Shown here in pieces: positions 36,598 to 48,030 of a stretch of 64,000 bases of DNA. The notes under the pieces were generated by a model. The model ran no database searches. It saw only the letters and a program-made list of their open reading frames with translations, and was not told the origin of the DNA. The first letter of the stretch is position 1. Each line of letters opens with the position of its first letter. Made by a program: the position numbers and the translations under genes. Origin of the DNA: Eublepharis macularius (taxonomy: Eukaryota > Chordata > Lepidosauria > Squamata > Eublepharidae). The DNA lies in contig NC_072794.1 in assembly GCF_028583425.1 (NCBI RefSeq), positions 23,185,232 to 23,249,231 of the forward strand, written 5' to 3'.

Positions 36598-36720
36598 CCA
36601 GTTTGCAGTTGGGTGTGTGAAAACACAGCAATGGCTGCACGTCTGCCATTGGGTCTGGCCTTGCAGTTACGTTGCCACTATCTTTGGTAACCTGAGCAGA
36701 CAAGCACACCCTAAATGGTA
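36598..36720 (+). repeat. Direct repeat of about 110 bp, copy B
   Basis: CCAGTTTGCAGTTGGGTGTG through AAGCACACCCTAAA. Same order and orientation as copy A, with the LINE tail between them. Confidence 0.85.
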
Positions 36721-36954
36721 TTTCACAGCTTCTAGGAGTCCTTCCTGTTTCCAGTTCTCTTTATCAGGGTGAATATTTCAAGAATAGTGGCAATAAAATA
36801 TCTTCCGATCTGGATACGTGGAAGAATGAAATAGGGAAAAATCTTTGAAACCACTGGGAGGAAGAAAAAACTCAACGCACAACAGGACAAGAGGATCCCA
36901 TCCTGTGAATGAAACGTGGTACACAGTACCCCCACCCTCGCGAACACCTGCTCG

Positions 36955-37640
36955 CCAAATCCCTCGGAATGATGGGAAGTTGATTCTGCTTTAATGTAGC
37001 TGTGCTTTTAATTAACTCAGCCTTTCAAGCCTACCAGGAACAGTGTAGGAATTAATTAATCTTTAAGACTCCTCCTGATGTCACATGGGAAAGGACTATG
37101 GGCGGTTTACATTGTCTGGAATGACCCCAGTGCAACCCCCAAGGCCCAACTGGGAGGTGGCAGGGATGGAGAACCGGTTTCAAGCATGAAGATGAAGAAA
37201 TTCTTTGGTTGGAGGGAATTAGGGAATGGAGAGATGTTAGTACACTTTTAATTGGAAAGCTTCCCTTTCAGAGGCCGCCTGTTTACTTAGGCTCAAGCTC
37301 TTGGGAAGAAGTCATTGAACGGAGGGCTTTGCAGCTTATGACCAACATATGGCTTCCAGTGCTCGGCTCTTTATCTTAATTTTCTCATAAAGTGACCCTA
37401 AGTTTCTATTATGCTCCTTGGCCTCTTCTATTTTCGAAGAGGGCTTTCAAGACAGATGCTGGCGGGATAAGAATACATTGTAATCTCCCAGCCTGATAAA
37501 ATATCATTAGAGATGGTCTTATCTGGCTTGTAGTCATTAATTGCTCCTTATTTATTTTTAAAGCTTGTCATTTGGCCAGGTGGACAGTTTCTAGCGATGT
37601 AGGCTTCATTCCCTGTGAGACGCATAGATTCTGGTTGCTG
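36955..37640. promoter_or_regulatory. Repeat-free intronic stretch, candidate conserved non-coding element
   Basis: About 690 bp in the LMX1A intron without any repeat signature, in contrast to its surroundings. Contains TTTTAATTAACTCAG, GGAATTAATTAATC, CATTAATTGCTCC and several GATAA/TTATC words (CTGATAAAATATC, GTCTTATCTGG). Such islands in developmental-gene introns are often enhancers. This is inference. Confidence 0.3.
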
Positions 37641-39028
37641 GAACATCTGTTTTCTTCCCTAGTGGCACCAATCTGTGGGTTTAAGTATCTGTGTGGGGAC
37701 GAGGATGGTGACGTGACTATTAGTATATAAAACAGCTCTGAGCTAACAACAGGCTATCAAATCTCAAACAAAAAACTAGGTTATTTAGAAAATGCAACCA
37801 AGAATTTGATCAGGAAAATTGTCTTCTGTTACAAGATCTGTATTTATTATGTTGACTGGAAACATTCCCTGTCAGTTTCATTTTTTTCTGATCCTCTCTA
37901 CCTAATTCAGGAATTAACTAAAGCTCTCTAAACCATACAACCAGATTCTGGAATAATTAATAATAAAATTAAGCAGGTTACTTGTGGGATGGATGAAATG
38001 CCCCCGCAGGCCAGATGTAGCCTACAATGCCAAAACATCTGTGTTGGCAATGCGAAGTCCACACACAGGAACACTCTGCCATTTCCCCATGCTTAGATAA
38101 AAGATTTCAATGCTCCACATTTTATTAGTCATCTCTTCTTCACCATTTTTACTACTTGGCAGGATACTCTTCTCTGCTCCTTTTTCATCAGGTAGTCCAC
38201 TGTATCCCGACTAGCATAGGCATCATGGAGCTGGTATCCCATGCCCTTCCAGCAGAAGTCAACTGCGCAATGACCAGTTAAGAGCAAGAGCCCCATCAAG
38301 ACTCAACTCAGGCAACAGGGACAGGGGGCAAGGGCATGCAACCATTCAGTGCAACCTAAAGTAGAGTCAAGCCCATTGACTTCAATGGACTTAGAAAGGT
38401 GTAATTTTGCACAGGGTCCTACTCTTCGTCTTCTGCTTCATTGGATAGATTCCAGCCTAGTCTCCTTGTATGTCAGGAAATCTCTTTGGAAGAGCGACAT
38501 TTTTTCTTCCATCAAAGAGGCTTCCCTCTCCTTTGTTTGTCCAGTTATTTTCCTCTGGCTGCCACGAAGCCAGCTGTTTCCCAGTAGATGGCAGCATTTT
38601 GCTGATTTTGATCTAGACAGCAATGGAGTTTTCAGGAGAGGTCACTTCCCTGTCAAAAAACCCTGACATCACCAAAGCTTGCATTGGACTGCTGCAACCC
38701 ACTTGTAGAAATTTTTTCCACATCCTCCCTCTCCTTGCAAGGAATTTTGCCCAACATCCTCTTTGGTTTGCTGGAATTGGAAAGCTGCCACTGCCCCACC
38801 CCTCAAAAAACTACTGTTGTGTGCATCAGCTTTGATTCCAGTTTTCCATCTTTCTTTCCTCCAATGGCTGCAGGGTACAGGCAGAGCGCTTTGGTATTTT
38901 TTTACCCTGGAGAGAAATGGCCTGCTTTGCTTTGCAATTTCCATTAATACAAGGAGTCCCTCGCAAGGCATTCATGCTCCTCAGAAGAAAGAACCTGCTT
39001 TTGAAGCAACAAGAAACACGGTTGCTAA
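37641..39028. other. Intronic, no gene seen
   Basis: Overlapping frames on both strands at 38349-39041 have no recognisable domain and no repeat landmark. Confidence 0.45.
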
Positions 39029-39033
39029 CCATG

Positions 39034-39572
39034 TGTCATGATCTGGCTGTGCCAGGAAGGCCTAGCAAGGCCTCAGAAGCCTGTTAGCAGTGAGAGTAGG
39101 CCTACCTACAATTCCCAGGAGCCCCTGGGCCGTTTTGGCACCCTTTTTGGCCAATCGGAACACTGGGGGCTAGTGCAATATAAGTCTGGGAGGGGAAAAG
39201 CCTGTGTTCTTTCTCCCAGGGAGCAGGCTAGAGGAGGTTTCTGCTAGGGGGAGAGGCCCTCATCTAGGTAGGGTGAGAAGACAGGCCTGGCAGACGGAGG
39301 GGCAGAGAGTTCAGTTGCACTAGGGCCTTTTGTTTATTTTACTTTCACCCATCTATTGTTGCTAAGGCACCTTGCTTGTTTGTTTGATATTAACTGACCT
39401 CCTTGTAAATAAATCCTTTTGTTTGTTGTTACTCTGCTGGGTCCTCCCGCCTGTTCATTGGCCAAGCTACGGAGGTTAGAAGGGTTGGGAGGGTACTCTG
39501 GGCCTTCCCAAGGGACCCTAAATCCCAGAGTGGTGGCAGCATAAGGTGGCTCACCCCACCTGAGGCATGACA
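39034..39572 (+). mobile_element. Solo LTR of an LTR retroelement (copy 2)
   Basis: A 539-bp solo LTR, same family as 10890-11427. It starts TGTCATG and ends with the inverted CATGACA, flanked by the 5-bp duplication CCATG (39029-39033 and 39573-39577). A TATATAAG-like box and TAAATAAATCC are present at the same relative places. It lies in the LMX1A intron before the homeodomain exons, antisense to the gene. No internal region remains. Confidence 0.9.
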
Positions 39573-40304
39573 CCATGTCTTTCTGAGTCCCGTAGCTCAC
39601 CCTCCCCACCTGTCTGCAGAAGCCAGAATGACTTCAATTTTTCCCATAGTGGGCATGGTATTCCGTCTTTCTCCCCACCGAGAGACTCAAGATGACTTAC
39701 AAAACATTGAAAATCTATGTAGGGATAGGCAGAGTGTTATCTACTTTGGCCCATATACTATGGTTTCATTTTAAAATAGACACTTTCTTCCCCCTGCTTT
39801 ACACTTGGGGTGCCTGGCTTCCATCTGTGTCCATTGCAAGGTATGTGGGTAGTTTACAAGCATTGTACCAATGCCTGCCTATACCAAAGAGGCCCCTAGC
39901 ATCCTTACCTGTCTGCCAGCATATACAAGCAAGGTGTATTCTCTGCAGGGCAGGCAGACCACCTGTCTATCACTGGGGGCCAACGCCTGTATTCCCCCTC
40001 CTGACCTCCACAGCCCTGCCTGCCAGTTTTTACAAAAAAAAAGCATTTCCTTCTGTCCTCTGGAGGGCAGGTAGGCTGGCAGCCACGCACGCATTGCCTA
40101 CAACATGCCTATTGGAGAAAGGAGCAGCATAGCATCCACACTTCTTCCTAGCTCAATATACCCTGCCATACAGTAGATATGAGTAAAGCATATCATTGCT
40201 TCCCTATTCTAGCATGCATGCAACCCCAACAATCTCAGATTAAAGTAAATTCTTATGTTAAGCATTTGCTTCTCTGAGGACTGAGAACAATCTTCACTCC
40301 ACCC

Positions 40305-40502
40305 CCTTAGCAGGGCCATGGCACAGTGATCGAGCATCTGTTTTGCATGCAGAAGGTCCCAGGTTCAATTCCCAGCATCTCCAGTTTAAAAGAACAATTA
40401 GTATTTGATGTGAATGATCTCAACCTGAGACCCAGAGTGGACAATATCGACCTTGATAGTTTAATGGTCTGACTCAGCAGAAGGCAGTTTCATGTGTTCT
40501 GA
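40305..40502 (+). mobile_element. tRNA-derived SINE (second family), full length
   Basis: GTGATCGAGCATCTGTTTTG, CATGCAGAAGGTCCCAGGTT, CAATTCCCAGCATCTCCAGT and the tail TTTAATGGTCTGACTCAGCA, GGCAGTTTCATGTGTTCT. The most complete copy here. Confidence 0.75.
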
Positions 40503-40504
40503 CC

Positions 40505-40620
40505 ACTGGTGATTTTAATTATATATTAAAATTATTTATAGTTCACCTTTCTCACTGGGATTCAAGGCAGATTACACACAGGAAGTTAATACAACCGACA
40601 GCATGGAACATCCAATAAAC
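40505..40620 (-). mobile_element. SINE tail fragment, minus strand
   Basis: TTATTTATAGTTCACCTTTC, TGGGATTCAAGGCAGATTAC: the same tail text as at 43690-43830. Confidence 0.45.
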
Positions 40621-43094
40621 AATGGTCTTTCCAACAGGGCTTTTTCATTGATTCTGGCTCTATACTGCATCGATTTCTCTCCACAGTTCTGTACGCACAG
40701 TCAAAATACCCCAATTCAGTCTCCAAAGTGCTTCCCAGCCTTTTTTGCATTCTGCATGAAGAAAGGCTGCATCTGCCGCAGAACTGAGCTTTCCTCGGTT
40801 TTTCTCCCTTCATCTCCAGAGTTTCATGCTCCCAGACTGGCATCGAAAGAAATACCACTGTTGCTCTATGCTAATGATTCAGTCCTCATATCTGAAATGA
40901 AGACTGGCCTGAAGAATGGGTAAGGCAGAGACCCTGTTAAACATCATCTTATCGATTACAACAGTATGGTGATACACACTTGTGGGGTTTGCTCAACCCA
41001 GTTTCTTGGTATCTTACCCTCCTACATGAGAAATTTAATAGCTTTTCATTATGTTTGGGCATTTGCCCTAGCTCGATTGAATCCTAACCCCTCTGAAGTA
41101 CTGAGTGACAGATTTTATTATATTCCATACTCAAATTGCTTTTGTTCTTGTGATCAGGGTTTCATAAAATATTTGTCTCATAAAATACTGGAATTTCCAC
41201 TTTTTACTGTTTTTAGGAATCGTTAGATTTTACCTCTTTTAACTTGTGCCCCAGTTAATAATTTTCCGGGGAAATTCTTCCCTATCTGATGCTAGATAGT
41301 GATCCAAATATAACCTTGTTGGTTGCTAAATTTCTGTCCTGCATATTTTCCTTTAGAAATTAATTTATTATTCTATTATTCGTTGCTCAAGATTATTTGA
41401 TCACAGAAGCTGAAAAGGAAAAGGTGTCTTAAAAGGAAAAAAAACTTGCAACTGTTGGGCGAAAGATGCTGCAATATGGCAAACACAAAAACTCTGCAGA
41501 GAGCCCTGAATCCCGCTTGATATTTTAAAGTTTTCACCTGTGCTTTTTAGTCCATTCTTTGGCGACTTAAAAAAGTTAAAAACAGCAACATTGCAAGGTT
41601 GGTGCTATTTAAAAAACACAAAAAATCTTGTAACTTTCCTCAGCGATCAACTGACGAAACGGATGTGTTTCCCAGAAAGCCTGCTGCAAAAACGGCATTT
41701 CCCTAGTGCAGAAATTAAAAAAAACAGATACCACTTTGGTTCAACTACCGCAAAGTGTAGAATTAAGGAATCAATGCAGTACGAGGACGGAACTGATGAA
41801 CAAAGTGGATCCGATCTCATGGGTTGAACTTGAATACACAGAAAGTCCAATGTAAAGTTCACCATGTGGAAGAGACCAATGATGTAGGATTTATACTGCA
41901 GAAATTTGGAATCAACCAGAAATCTAAAAATAGAACTGAAGTGGAATGTATGTATCCACATGATGCATTCAATGATGCCAGGTTTACATAGTGGGATCCT
42001 ACTCACAGCAACAGGCAGCCCGAGATATACATAGTAGTAGATCACAATCCCTAAACCTTTACCCAAATAGCTTTCTAAATCATTCCATACAATACAGCCC
42101 TATTACTTGTTTAGAAAATTCAGTTTTGCATAGTTTGTGGAAAGCCAGGACAGTGGGAGACTCATCAGGGAGACCATTCTATAAGGCGGGGGCCACGACA
42201 GAGAAGGTGTGTGTATGGGCAGTTGTTGAGTTTGCCCATTTGCAGTAGGCCCTGCTCCGATGAGTTAAGCTGTCGTGGCAGAGCATAAGGGAAGAGGCGT
42301 TCCCACAGATATGACGGACCAAGGCCACAACATGATTTTAATGCATCAAATAACTTCCAAACCAGATGGCAGAAATATCCTCAGCGGATGACTCTGCCTT
42401 CTCCTGCAAATTTTTCAAGAATCTCAGGCTTAGTTCTCACTAAGGTGCAAAACTTGTGAGCTGTACCACTCATGTGATGGAGTCATGTGATGGAAAGTTC
42501 CATCATCGAAAAACATTCCTTAGGTGCAAAAGTGAGCATATCGAATCCTTTTCCCTGGCATGTTTATTGTCTGCCTGCAAGGAATATTTAATGTGGGAAA
42601 TCATATTAACCATTATACCATGTTGTCGCTATCTTTTGATCATGAAATTAAAAGCGCTTGTAGCTGTGGAGAGTATCATTGGGAAAGCTTGTTTCTTTGA
42701 CCTCAAAAGGCCTACCACCAGCTGTCTTGCAATGGTTGAGAGCGCAGCAGGAAGGTAAAATGGCCCTGAGCAAGCCAGGCTGAAGGCCCTTTGCAGTGCT
42801 ACAGGCCAGTGCTGCAGGGCCACTCAGCTCAGACTTGGCCAGCGGCACCAACCATGGGTGGTTGCGTCCATCTCTTCAATTGTCATTCATCATTGGCACC
42901 ATTGGCCAAGTCTGAGTCAAGTGGTCCTTGCAGCACTGGCCTGACTCTGGAGATGGGGGTGGCTTGACTTTCTTGCGCCTGACTGTCAACGGTCCTCCAC
43001 AGTGATGGCCCACCAGAAACTTTCCCAGAAAGTTAAAACGGCCAGTCTGCCCCTAGTGATGGTACTCCACCATCCAAGATCTGCCATCCTACCA
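40621..43094. other. Intronic, no gene seen
   Basis: Unassigned AT-rich sequence. Around 42770-42960, GCAGTGCTACAGGCCAGTGC and CTTGCAGCACTGGCCTGACT form an inverted pair, suggesting a decayed fold-back element. Confidence 0.4.
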
Positions 43095-43100
43095 CCTTAC

Positions 43101-43333
43101 CGGAATCGGATGCAGCTGGGCTGACTAGGCTGAGCAGTTCCCGCTCCTTCTCGAAGTCGCTCTTGCACAGGAGCTGCCCCTCCTTCAGGACAAATTCATC
43201 TCCCTTCTGGAGCCGCCTATCACAGACACAGCAGCAGAAGCAGCCCACATGGTACACGCTCTTCTGGGCTCGCATGACGAACTCGCTGGGGGCGATGGCT
43301 TCCAAGCAGCTGCTACACTTTACTGCAAAGAGC
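43101..43333 (-). CDS. LMX1A: LMX1A exon, second LIM domain
   Basis: 233-nt exon with an AG acceptor at 43334-43335 and a GTAAGG donor at 43095-43100. It encodes [20 protein letters not shown], then the zinc-binding stretch with [12 protein letters not shown], then [17 protein letters not shown] and the linker [15 protein letters not shown]. Cysteines and histidine of the second LIM domain (CxxC, HxxC, CxxC, CxxD) are all present. LIM domains bind zinc and partners such as LDB1. The choice of LMX1A over LMX1B rests on [10 protein letters not shown]. The upstream exon with LIM1 was not found up to 64000, so at least 20 kb of intron precedes this exon. Confidence 0.97.
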
Positions 43334-43689
43334 CTGCCGTGCAAATAGAGCGAGGTTAAGGTTGGGTTGGAAGGGTGGCAATCAGTTAAGCAACAGACGA
43401 TTGACCGGGCTGAAGACCCCACAAATTCCTTTTACTGCTTTATTTCAGATTCTTATTTTTATCCTGCTTTCTCGCTGCTCTGCACGCCTCCTCTGGCAAG
43501 GTGTTCTACAAAGGGGAGTCTACGGAGAAAGCTGTGGGCCTAACAAACGTTGTCTCTCGACAAGGAGGGATCCCCAACAGATGACACTGGGCTGACCTCA
43601 GCTGACGGTGGTCATGTAGTGGGATCCTTCAAATATTTGGCCTCCAGATCTTGAAGGGTTTTGTAGCACCCTGAGCTCAGCACACTGAG

Positions 43690-43830
43690 TAGATTGTTAT
43701 TTATATTCTGCCTTTCTATCTGAGACTCAAGGTGGATTACATAGTGTGAGATCAGCACAGTCAGTATCAAGGACATCTCAATAAACAATGCCATAGGGTA
43801 AATAAATGTAAGTTTACAAAGACGTAACAT
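43690..43830 (-). mobile_element. SINE tail fragment, minus strand
   Basis: ATTTATATTCTGCCTTTCTA, GAGACTCAAGGTGGATTACA is the reverse of the usual AT-rich tail and the 'connected to pol III SINE' 3' body. The head is missing. Confidence 0.45.
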
Positions 43831-44621
43831 TAGCAGAAATCCAATACTGAGTTGAAGAAATGCTGAAACAGAGCATAAGCAATTCTAGGACTGATATTAG
43901 ACAACACAGAGCTACCCAGTAGGATCATACTTAAAGCAACAGGTAGTACATAGGAGCACATACTTAAGCAACAGATAGGACGTAAGGCAACATAGTGTTG
44001 ATGTTTGCCCAGAAATACCCTGGGAACCAGTGTAGTTGTTGCACAAGTAGTGTGCGTCACTTATGTGGCAAGGCAGTTAAGGCTCCAAGAGAAGGCAGAA
44101 ATCATTTGATGCTCCATACTCCTTAGTTTGGGCTTTTGCATTTATCCTGATTTTATGATTTTATTTTAATAGCAATAAATGGGGTTCCCATGTTTTAATG
44201 CCTCTCCCTATTAAATAAAACTGCCTTTCTTAGAAAATTAGGCAGATGGAATTGTAGCCTAGCCATTTCACTGACATTGTCATTGCCAGACTTTCATTTC
44301 AAAAATCTTGATGGTCTGTATCCTACCACGCCGCTCAGCAAAACTGGAAGCCTTCTTCCAGCCTAAGGAACCTTCTTCCTTTGGCTTAAGGGGCTCTCCT
44401 GCAAGCAGAGGGTTTCTAAAGTGGGAACGCCACATAAGGAAGAGGAAGGCTACTAAGCTGGAGGGAGGCTTCCAACATTGCTCAGGTGAGTGCTAGAATA
44501 CAGGCTGATATATGGGCACGGTCTGGAGTAGGACCATTCAAGGAAGCAGGTGGGAGGCTAATCCCTTTTGCTGCCACTGCCACGTCATTGTCTTGCTCTA
44601 TCATCAACCACCTTTGCTGCC

Positions 44622-44840
44622 AGCGGGGTTACCAATCTTAAAGAAGGGCTTGGACATCTTATGGGACTACAACTACAGAGATCTGTTCCATTGCAGGAAA
44701 TGCCAGCTTTGGAGGGTGGATTCTATGGCATCGCATCCCCACTGAGTTCCCTTTCCTCTTCAAATTCCTGCAAAGCTACTCCCAGGCAGGCACCTCTCCA
44801 AAATCTCCAGGAATTTCTTAAGGCAGTATTGGCAACCCTA
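44622..44840 (-). mobile_element. hAT-type MITE, TAGGGTTGCC family
   Basis: Minus-strand copy. The strand-reversed start TAGGGTTGCCAATACTG lies at 44840 and the family text (GGAGATTTTGGAGAGG, TCTGTAGTTG) runs to about 44622. Target duplications not resolved. Confidence 0.55.
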
Positions 44841-45785
44841 GCTGCCAGCATCAGAGCCGGAGGGCAGCTTTGCAGGAACCATGCATGTTCACTCTACAAT
44901 CTGACATGCAGCAGCATGTGAAATTGTGTACTGAGGTAGCACTCTACAGCCTGGTGCAGGAGTGTGTGTGTGGGGGGGGGGGGGTTACATGATTTAAACA
45001 TGCACAAAAAGTAGAAATGAAGCTGCTGACTTTCACTCAAAAAGCCTCTGCTTAATTCCAAATGTTGGCAACCAGGCCTAACTTTAACAGCACACATTAC
45101 TCTGGAAACCAACTAACTGGTCAACCGACCAGATGACCCAGGTTTGGTACCCCATACAAATATGAGAATTGCTTTTGCAGGAACTATTTTTCCCACGGTG
45201 AAGCATGCAGCCACACAATCCCTGACTTGTGCTCTGAAGGAATATCTCCACCACCTCATCTATTTTGAGGATCATATTGGCTTGATCCTACCTAACATTT
45301 CCACTGACAGAAGGATTTCAGACCATGCAATATGAATCCCCTGCTTTCTCCCTCCTGCCACAACCCAAAATGCTGTTTAAATGCTGCTTGAAGGAATATC
45401 CTGGGAAGAAATTGGTGGTTTGCAGGAGCGGGTGTGTGTGGGAATGTCAGCAAGAATTGCCTCCCTTGCTTTCCAAGCACATTTTTTGCAGGACCAAAGG
45501 CTAGGAGTTTGGAAGAAGGATTTCTTTGCCAAACGGCGTAAGTAAACAGCCCCAGGACCTCCTCATACATTAACAAACTCAAGTTTGCATTGGACAAAAA
45601 CCTAACACCCCCCCCCAAAAAAAACTACCTCATGTTTAACATGTGATAGGGAAAGTCTTTACATCCCTCTTTCACACACACACACACACCATGCTTTAAC
45701 CAACCAACAACAGCCATGGGGTAGAGGGCTATTTGCGTTACTGAAGATTGTACATGTCTGCCAAGGATCTTCTTGTATTGTTTAA

Positions 45786-45793
45786 TTCATAAC
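45786..45793 (+). repeat. Left target-site duplication TTCATAAC
   Basis: Eight bases identical to 57263-57270 on the far side of the element. Seen directly. Eight bases is the known hAT duplication size. Confidence 0.9.
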
Positions 45794-45970
45794 TAGGGAT
45801 GTGCGTTTCGGCATTCAGAATGCCGAAAGAATGCCGAAACAAAAGTGTTTCGGCATTCTTCAGGAATCCCGAAACGTTTCGGGGAATGCCGAAACGTTTC
45901 GGGATTGCCGAAAGAAAAACCCGAAACGTTTCGGGATTCTTTCGGCATTCTTTCGGCATTCGAGAATCGC
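45794..45970 (+). repeat. Left end and subterminal CCGAAA/GAATGCCGAAA cluster
   Basis: After the terminal TAGGGATGTGCG the sequence is built of direct and inverted copies of GAATGCCGAAA, GCCGAAA and CCCGAAACGTTTCGGG. hAT transposases bind such subterminal motifs through their BED finger. That these are the binding sites is inference. The density makes the end strongly self-complementary. Confidence 0.8.
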
Positions 45971-46389
45971 CATTTTGTTTTTGCTAGCCGTTTGCCTTAG
46001 CAAGCGGCTAGCAAAATCCTGCTGGAAGCAAAGGCTTCCTGCAGGCTCTTAGAAGAGGGGAGGGGGGGAGAAGGAGTGAATCACTCACTCCTTCTGTCAC
46101 CCCCCACCCCTCTTGCAAAGGAGGATAGGGAATCCTGCTTTGCTTTGCAAATGCAAGGTGCAAGCATTGCATTGCACTTTGCATTTGCAAAGCAGCAGAG
46201 ATTCCCGCCAAAACTAACAGGTAGGGGAGGGGGAGCAGGAGGAGGGTGGCTCTTGGAGTGTGGGTGGGGAAAGGCAGGGGAGTGGGGACTTTAGGAGTCA
46301 CCAATCCCACTGCTGCATTCTCATGCCAGCCAATAGATTTAAATCTTTGGCTGAGGCTGCAGCAGGGGATTTAAATTTGGAGCAAGACT

Positions 46390-46521
46390 GTCTGGAACAC
46401 TTCTGTTGCTGCTGCTGCTGAGCTGTGACCGAGAGAGGAGAAGAAGAGAGACTGCACCTGGAGCCTGGAGGACATCTGCCTGGAGGATCAACTGTGCTGG
46501 ACATCCTGAGAGGACACCTGG
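46390..46521 (+). other. Exon-like leader segment of the hAT element
   Basis: A CTG-rich, purine-rich segment ending GGACACCTG before GTAGGC, a good splice donor. It contains CTGGACATC, which recurs in two further exon-like modules (about 48040-48139 and 48576-48648). Together with the pyrimidine-rich tract and AG just before the transposase ORF (49293-49317) this suggests 5' non-coding exons. No transcript evidence is available, so this is inference. Confidence 0.35.
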
Positions 46522-46612
46522 TAGGCCTTTTTAAAATTTTTGTAAATTTTTTTGATGCTGGGCAATGTGCTGCTGTGGCCTGCCTCTGCAAAAAGGTGTT
46601 GCAGTTTATTCT

Positions 46613-48030
46613 TGGCATGGCCTGGGGGACAGGTTGGGCAGACAATGTTTAATGGTGGGGTGGGGGTTTCAGCATTGGTTGTTGTGCTTGCCTTCTTTAA
46701 GCTTGATCCACTGTTTTAAGATTAAAACAAGAGTGTGCCAGCTTTGGGCCTACACAGGCCAGAAGCCTTTCTTCTGGCTGGCTCTCACAGTTGTGCTTCA
46801 CAATCTGGAATGGTGTGGCTTGCTTTTCTGTGTCTGGTCCCCTGCTTGCAAGGATTCCCAACAGGCTCCGTCCTGATCAACTGTGCCAGCCTGTGGGCCA
46901 CACACAGGTATGGCCTGGGGGACAGGTTGGGCAGACAATGTTTGATGGTGGGGGGGGGGTTCAGCATTGGTTGTTGTGCTTGCCTTCTTTAAGCTTGATC
47001 CACTGTTTTAAGATTAAAACAAGAGTGTGCCAGCTTTGGGCCTACACAGGCCAGAAGCCTTTCTTCTGGCTGGCTCTCACAGTTGTGCTCCACAATCTGG
47101 AATGGTGTGGCTTGCTTTTCTGTGTCTGGTCCCCTGCTTGCAAGGATTCCCAACAGGCTCCGTCCTGATCAACTGTGCCAGCCTGTGGGCCACACACAGG
47201 TATGGCCTGGGGGACAGGTTGGGCAGACAATGTTTGATGGTGGGGGGGGGGGTTCAGCATTGGTTGTTGTGCTTGCCTTCTTTAAGCTTGATCCACTGTT
47301 TTAAGATTAAAACAAGAGTGTGCCAGCTTTGGGCCTACACAGGCCAGAAGCCTTTCTTCTGGCTGGCTCTCACAGTTGTGCTCCACAATCTGGAATGGTG
47401 TGGCTTGCTTTTCTGTGTCTGGTCCCCTGCTTGCAAGGATTCCCAACAGGCTCCGTCCTGATCAACTGTGCCAGCCTGTGGGCCACACACAGGTATGGCC
47501 TGGGGGACAGGTTGGGCAGACAATGTTTGATGGTGGGGGGGGGGGTTCAGCATTGGTTGTTGTGCTTGCCTTCTTTAAGCTTGATCCACTGTTTTAAGAT
47601 TAAAACAAGAGTGTGCCAGCTTTGGGCCTACACAGGCCAGAAGCCTTTCTTCTGGCTGGCTCTCACAGTTGTGCTCCACAATCTGGAATGGTGTGGCTTG
47701 CTTTTCTGTGTCTGGTCCCCTGCTTGCAAGGATTCCCAACAGGCTCCGTCCTGATCAACTGTGCCAGCCTGTGGGCCACACACAGGTATGCTGCTTTGGC
47801 CAAGGTAACCCTTTTTGGTTGCTGGCCTGGCACTCACAGTTGTGCTCCACAATCTGGAATGGTGTGGCTTGCTTTTCTGTGTCTGGTCCCCTGCTTGCAA
47901 GGATTCCCAACAGGCTCCGTCCTGATCAACTGTGCCAGCCTTCGGCCCACACACAGGCCTGCTGCTCCGGCTTTGGTAACCCTTCCCGTTTGCTGGCCTG
48001 GCACTCACTGTTTTGCTTCACATTCAGGTT
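46613..48030 (+). repeat. 293-bp tandem array inside the hAT element
   Basis: Four near-identical units with period 292-293 bp. The landmark CCTACACAGGCCAGAAGCC recurs at about 46749, 47041, 47334 and 47627. Two shorter variant units of roughly 150 bp follow (from 47784 and about 47960). Each unit contains a stretch from CTCTCACAG (acceptor-like) to CACACACAG before GTATGG (donor-like), so each could act as an exon of about 130 nt. Differences between full units are mostly in the G-run length. The period is not a multiple of three, so the open frames across it are not a repeated protein. Confidence 0.9.

Larger units (their letters stand above)
32443..43100 (-). other. LMX1A: LMX1A intron between LIM2 and homeodomain exons
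   Basis: Intron of about 10.7 kb, phase 1. No coding exon is seen in it. It holds two hAT-type MITEs (33957-34440 and 34482-35049), a minus-strand LINE tail with a palindromic MITE (36047-36590), a solo LTR (39034-39572), tRNA-derived SINEs and a repeat-poor stretch at 36955-37640. Confidence 0.85.

Noticed and set aside
45805-45965. CRISPR-like array
   Set aside because: The repeats are short, in both orientations and without uniform spacers. They are transposon subterminal motifs in a vertebrate genome.
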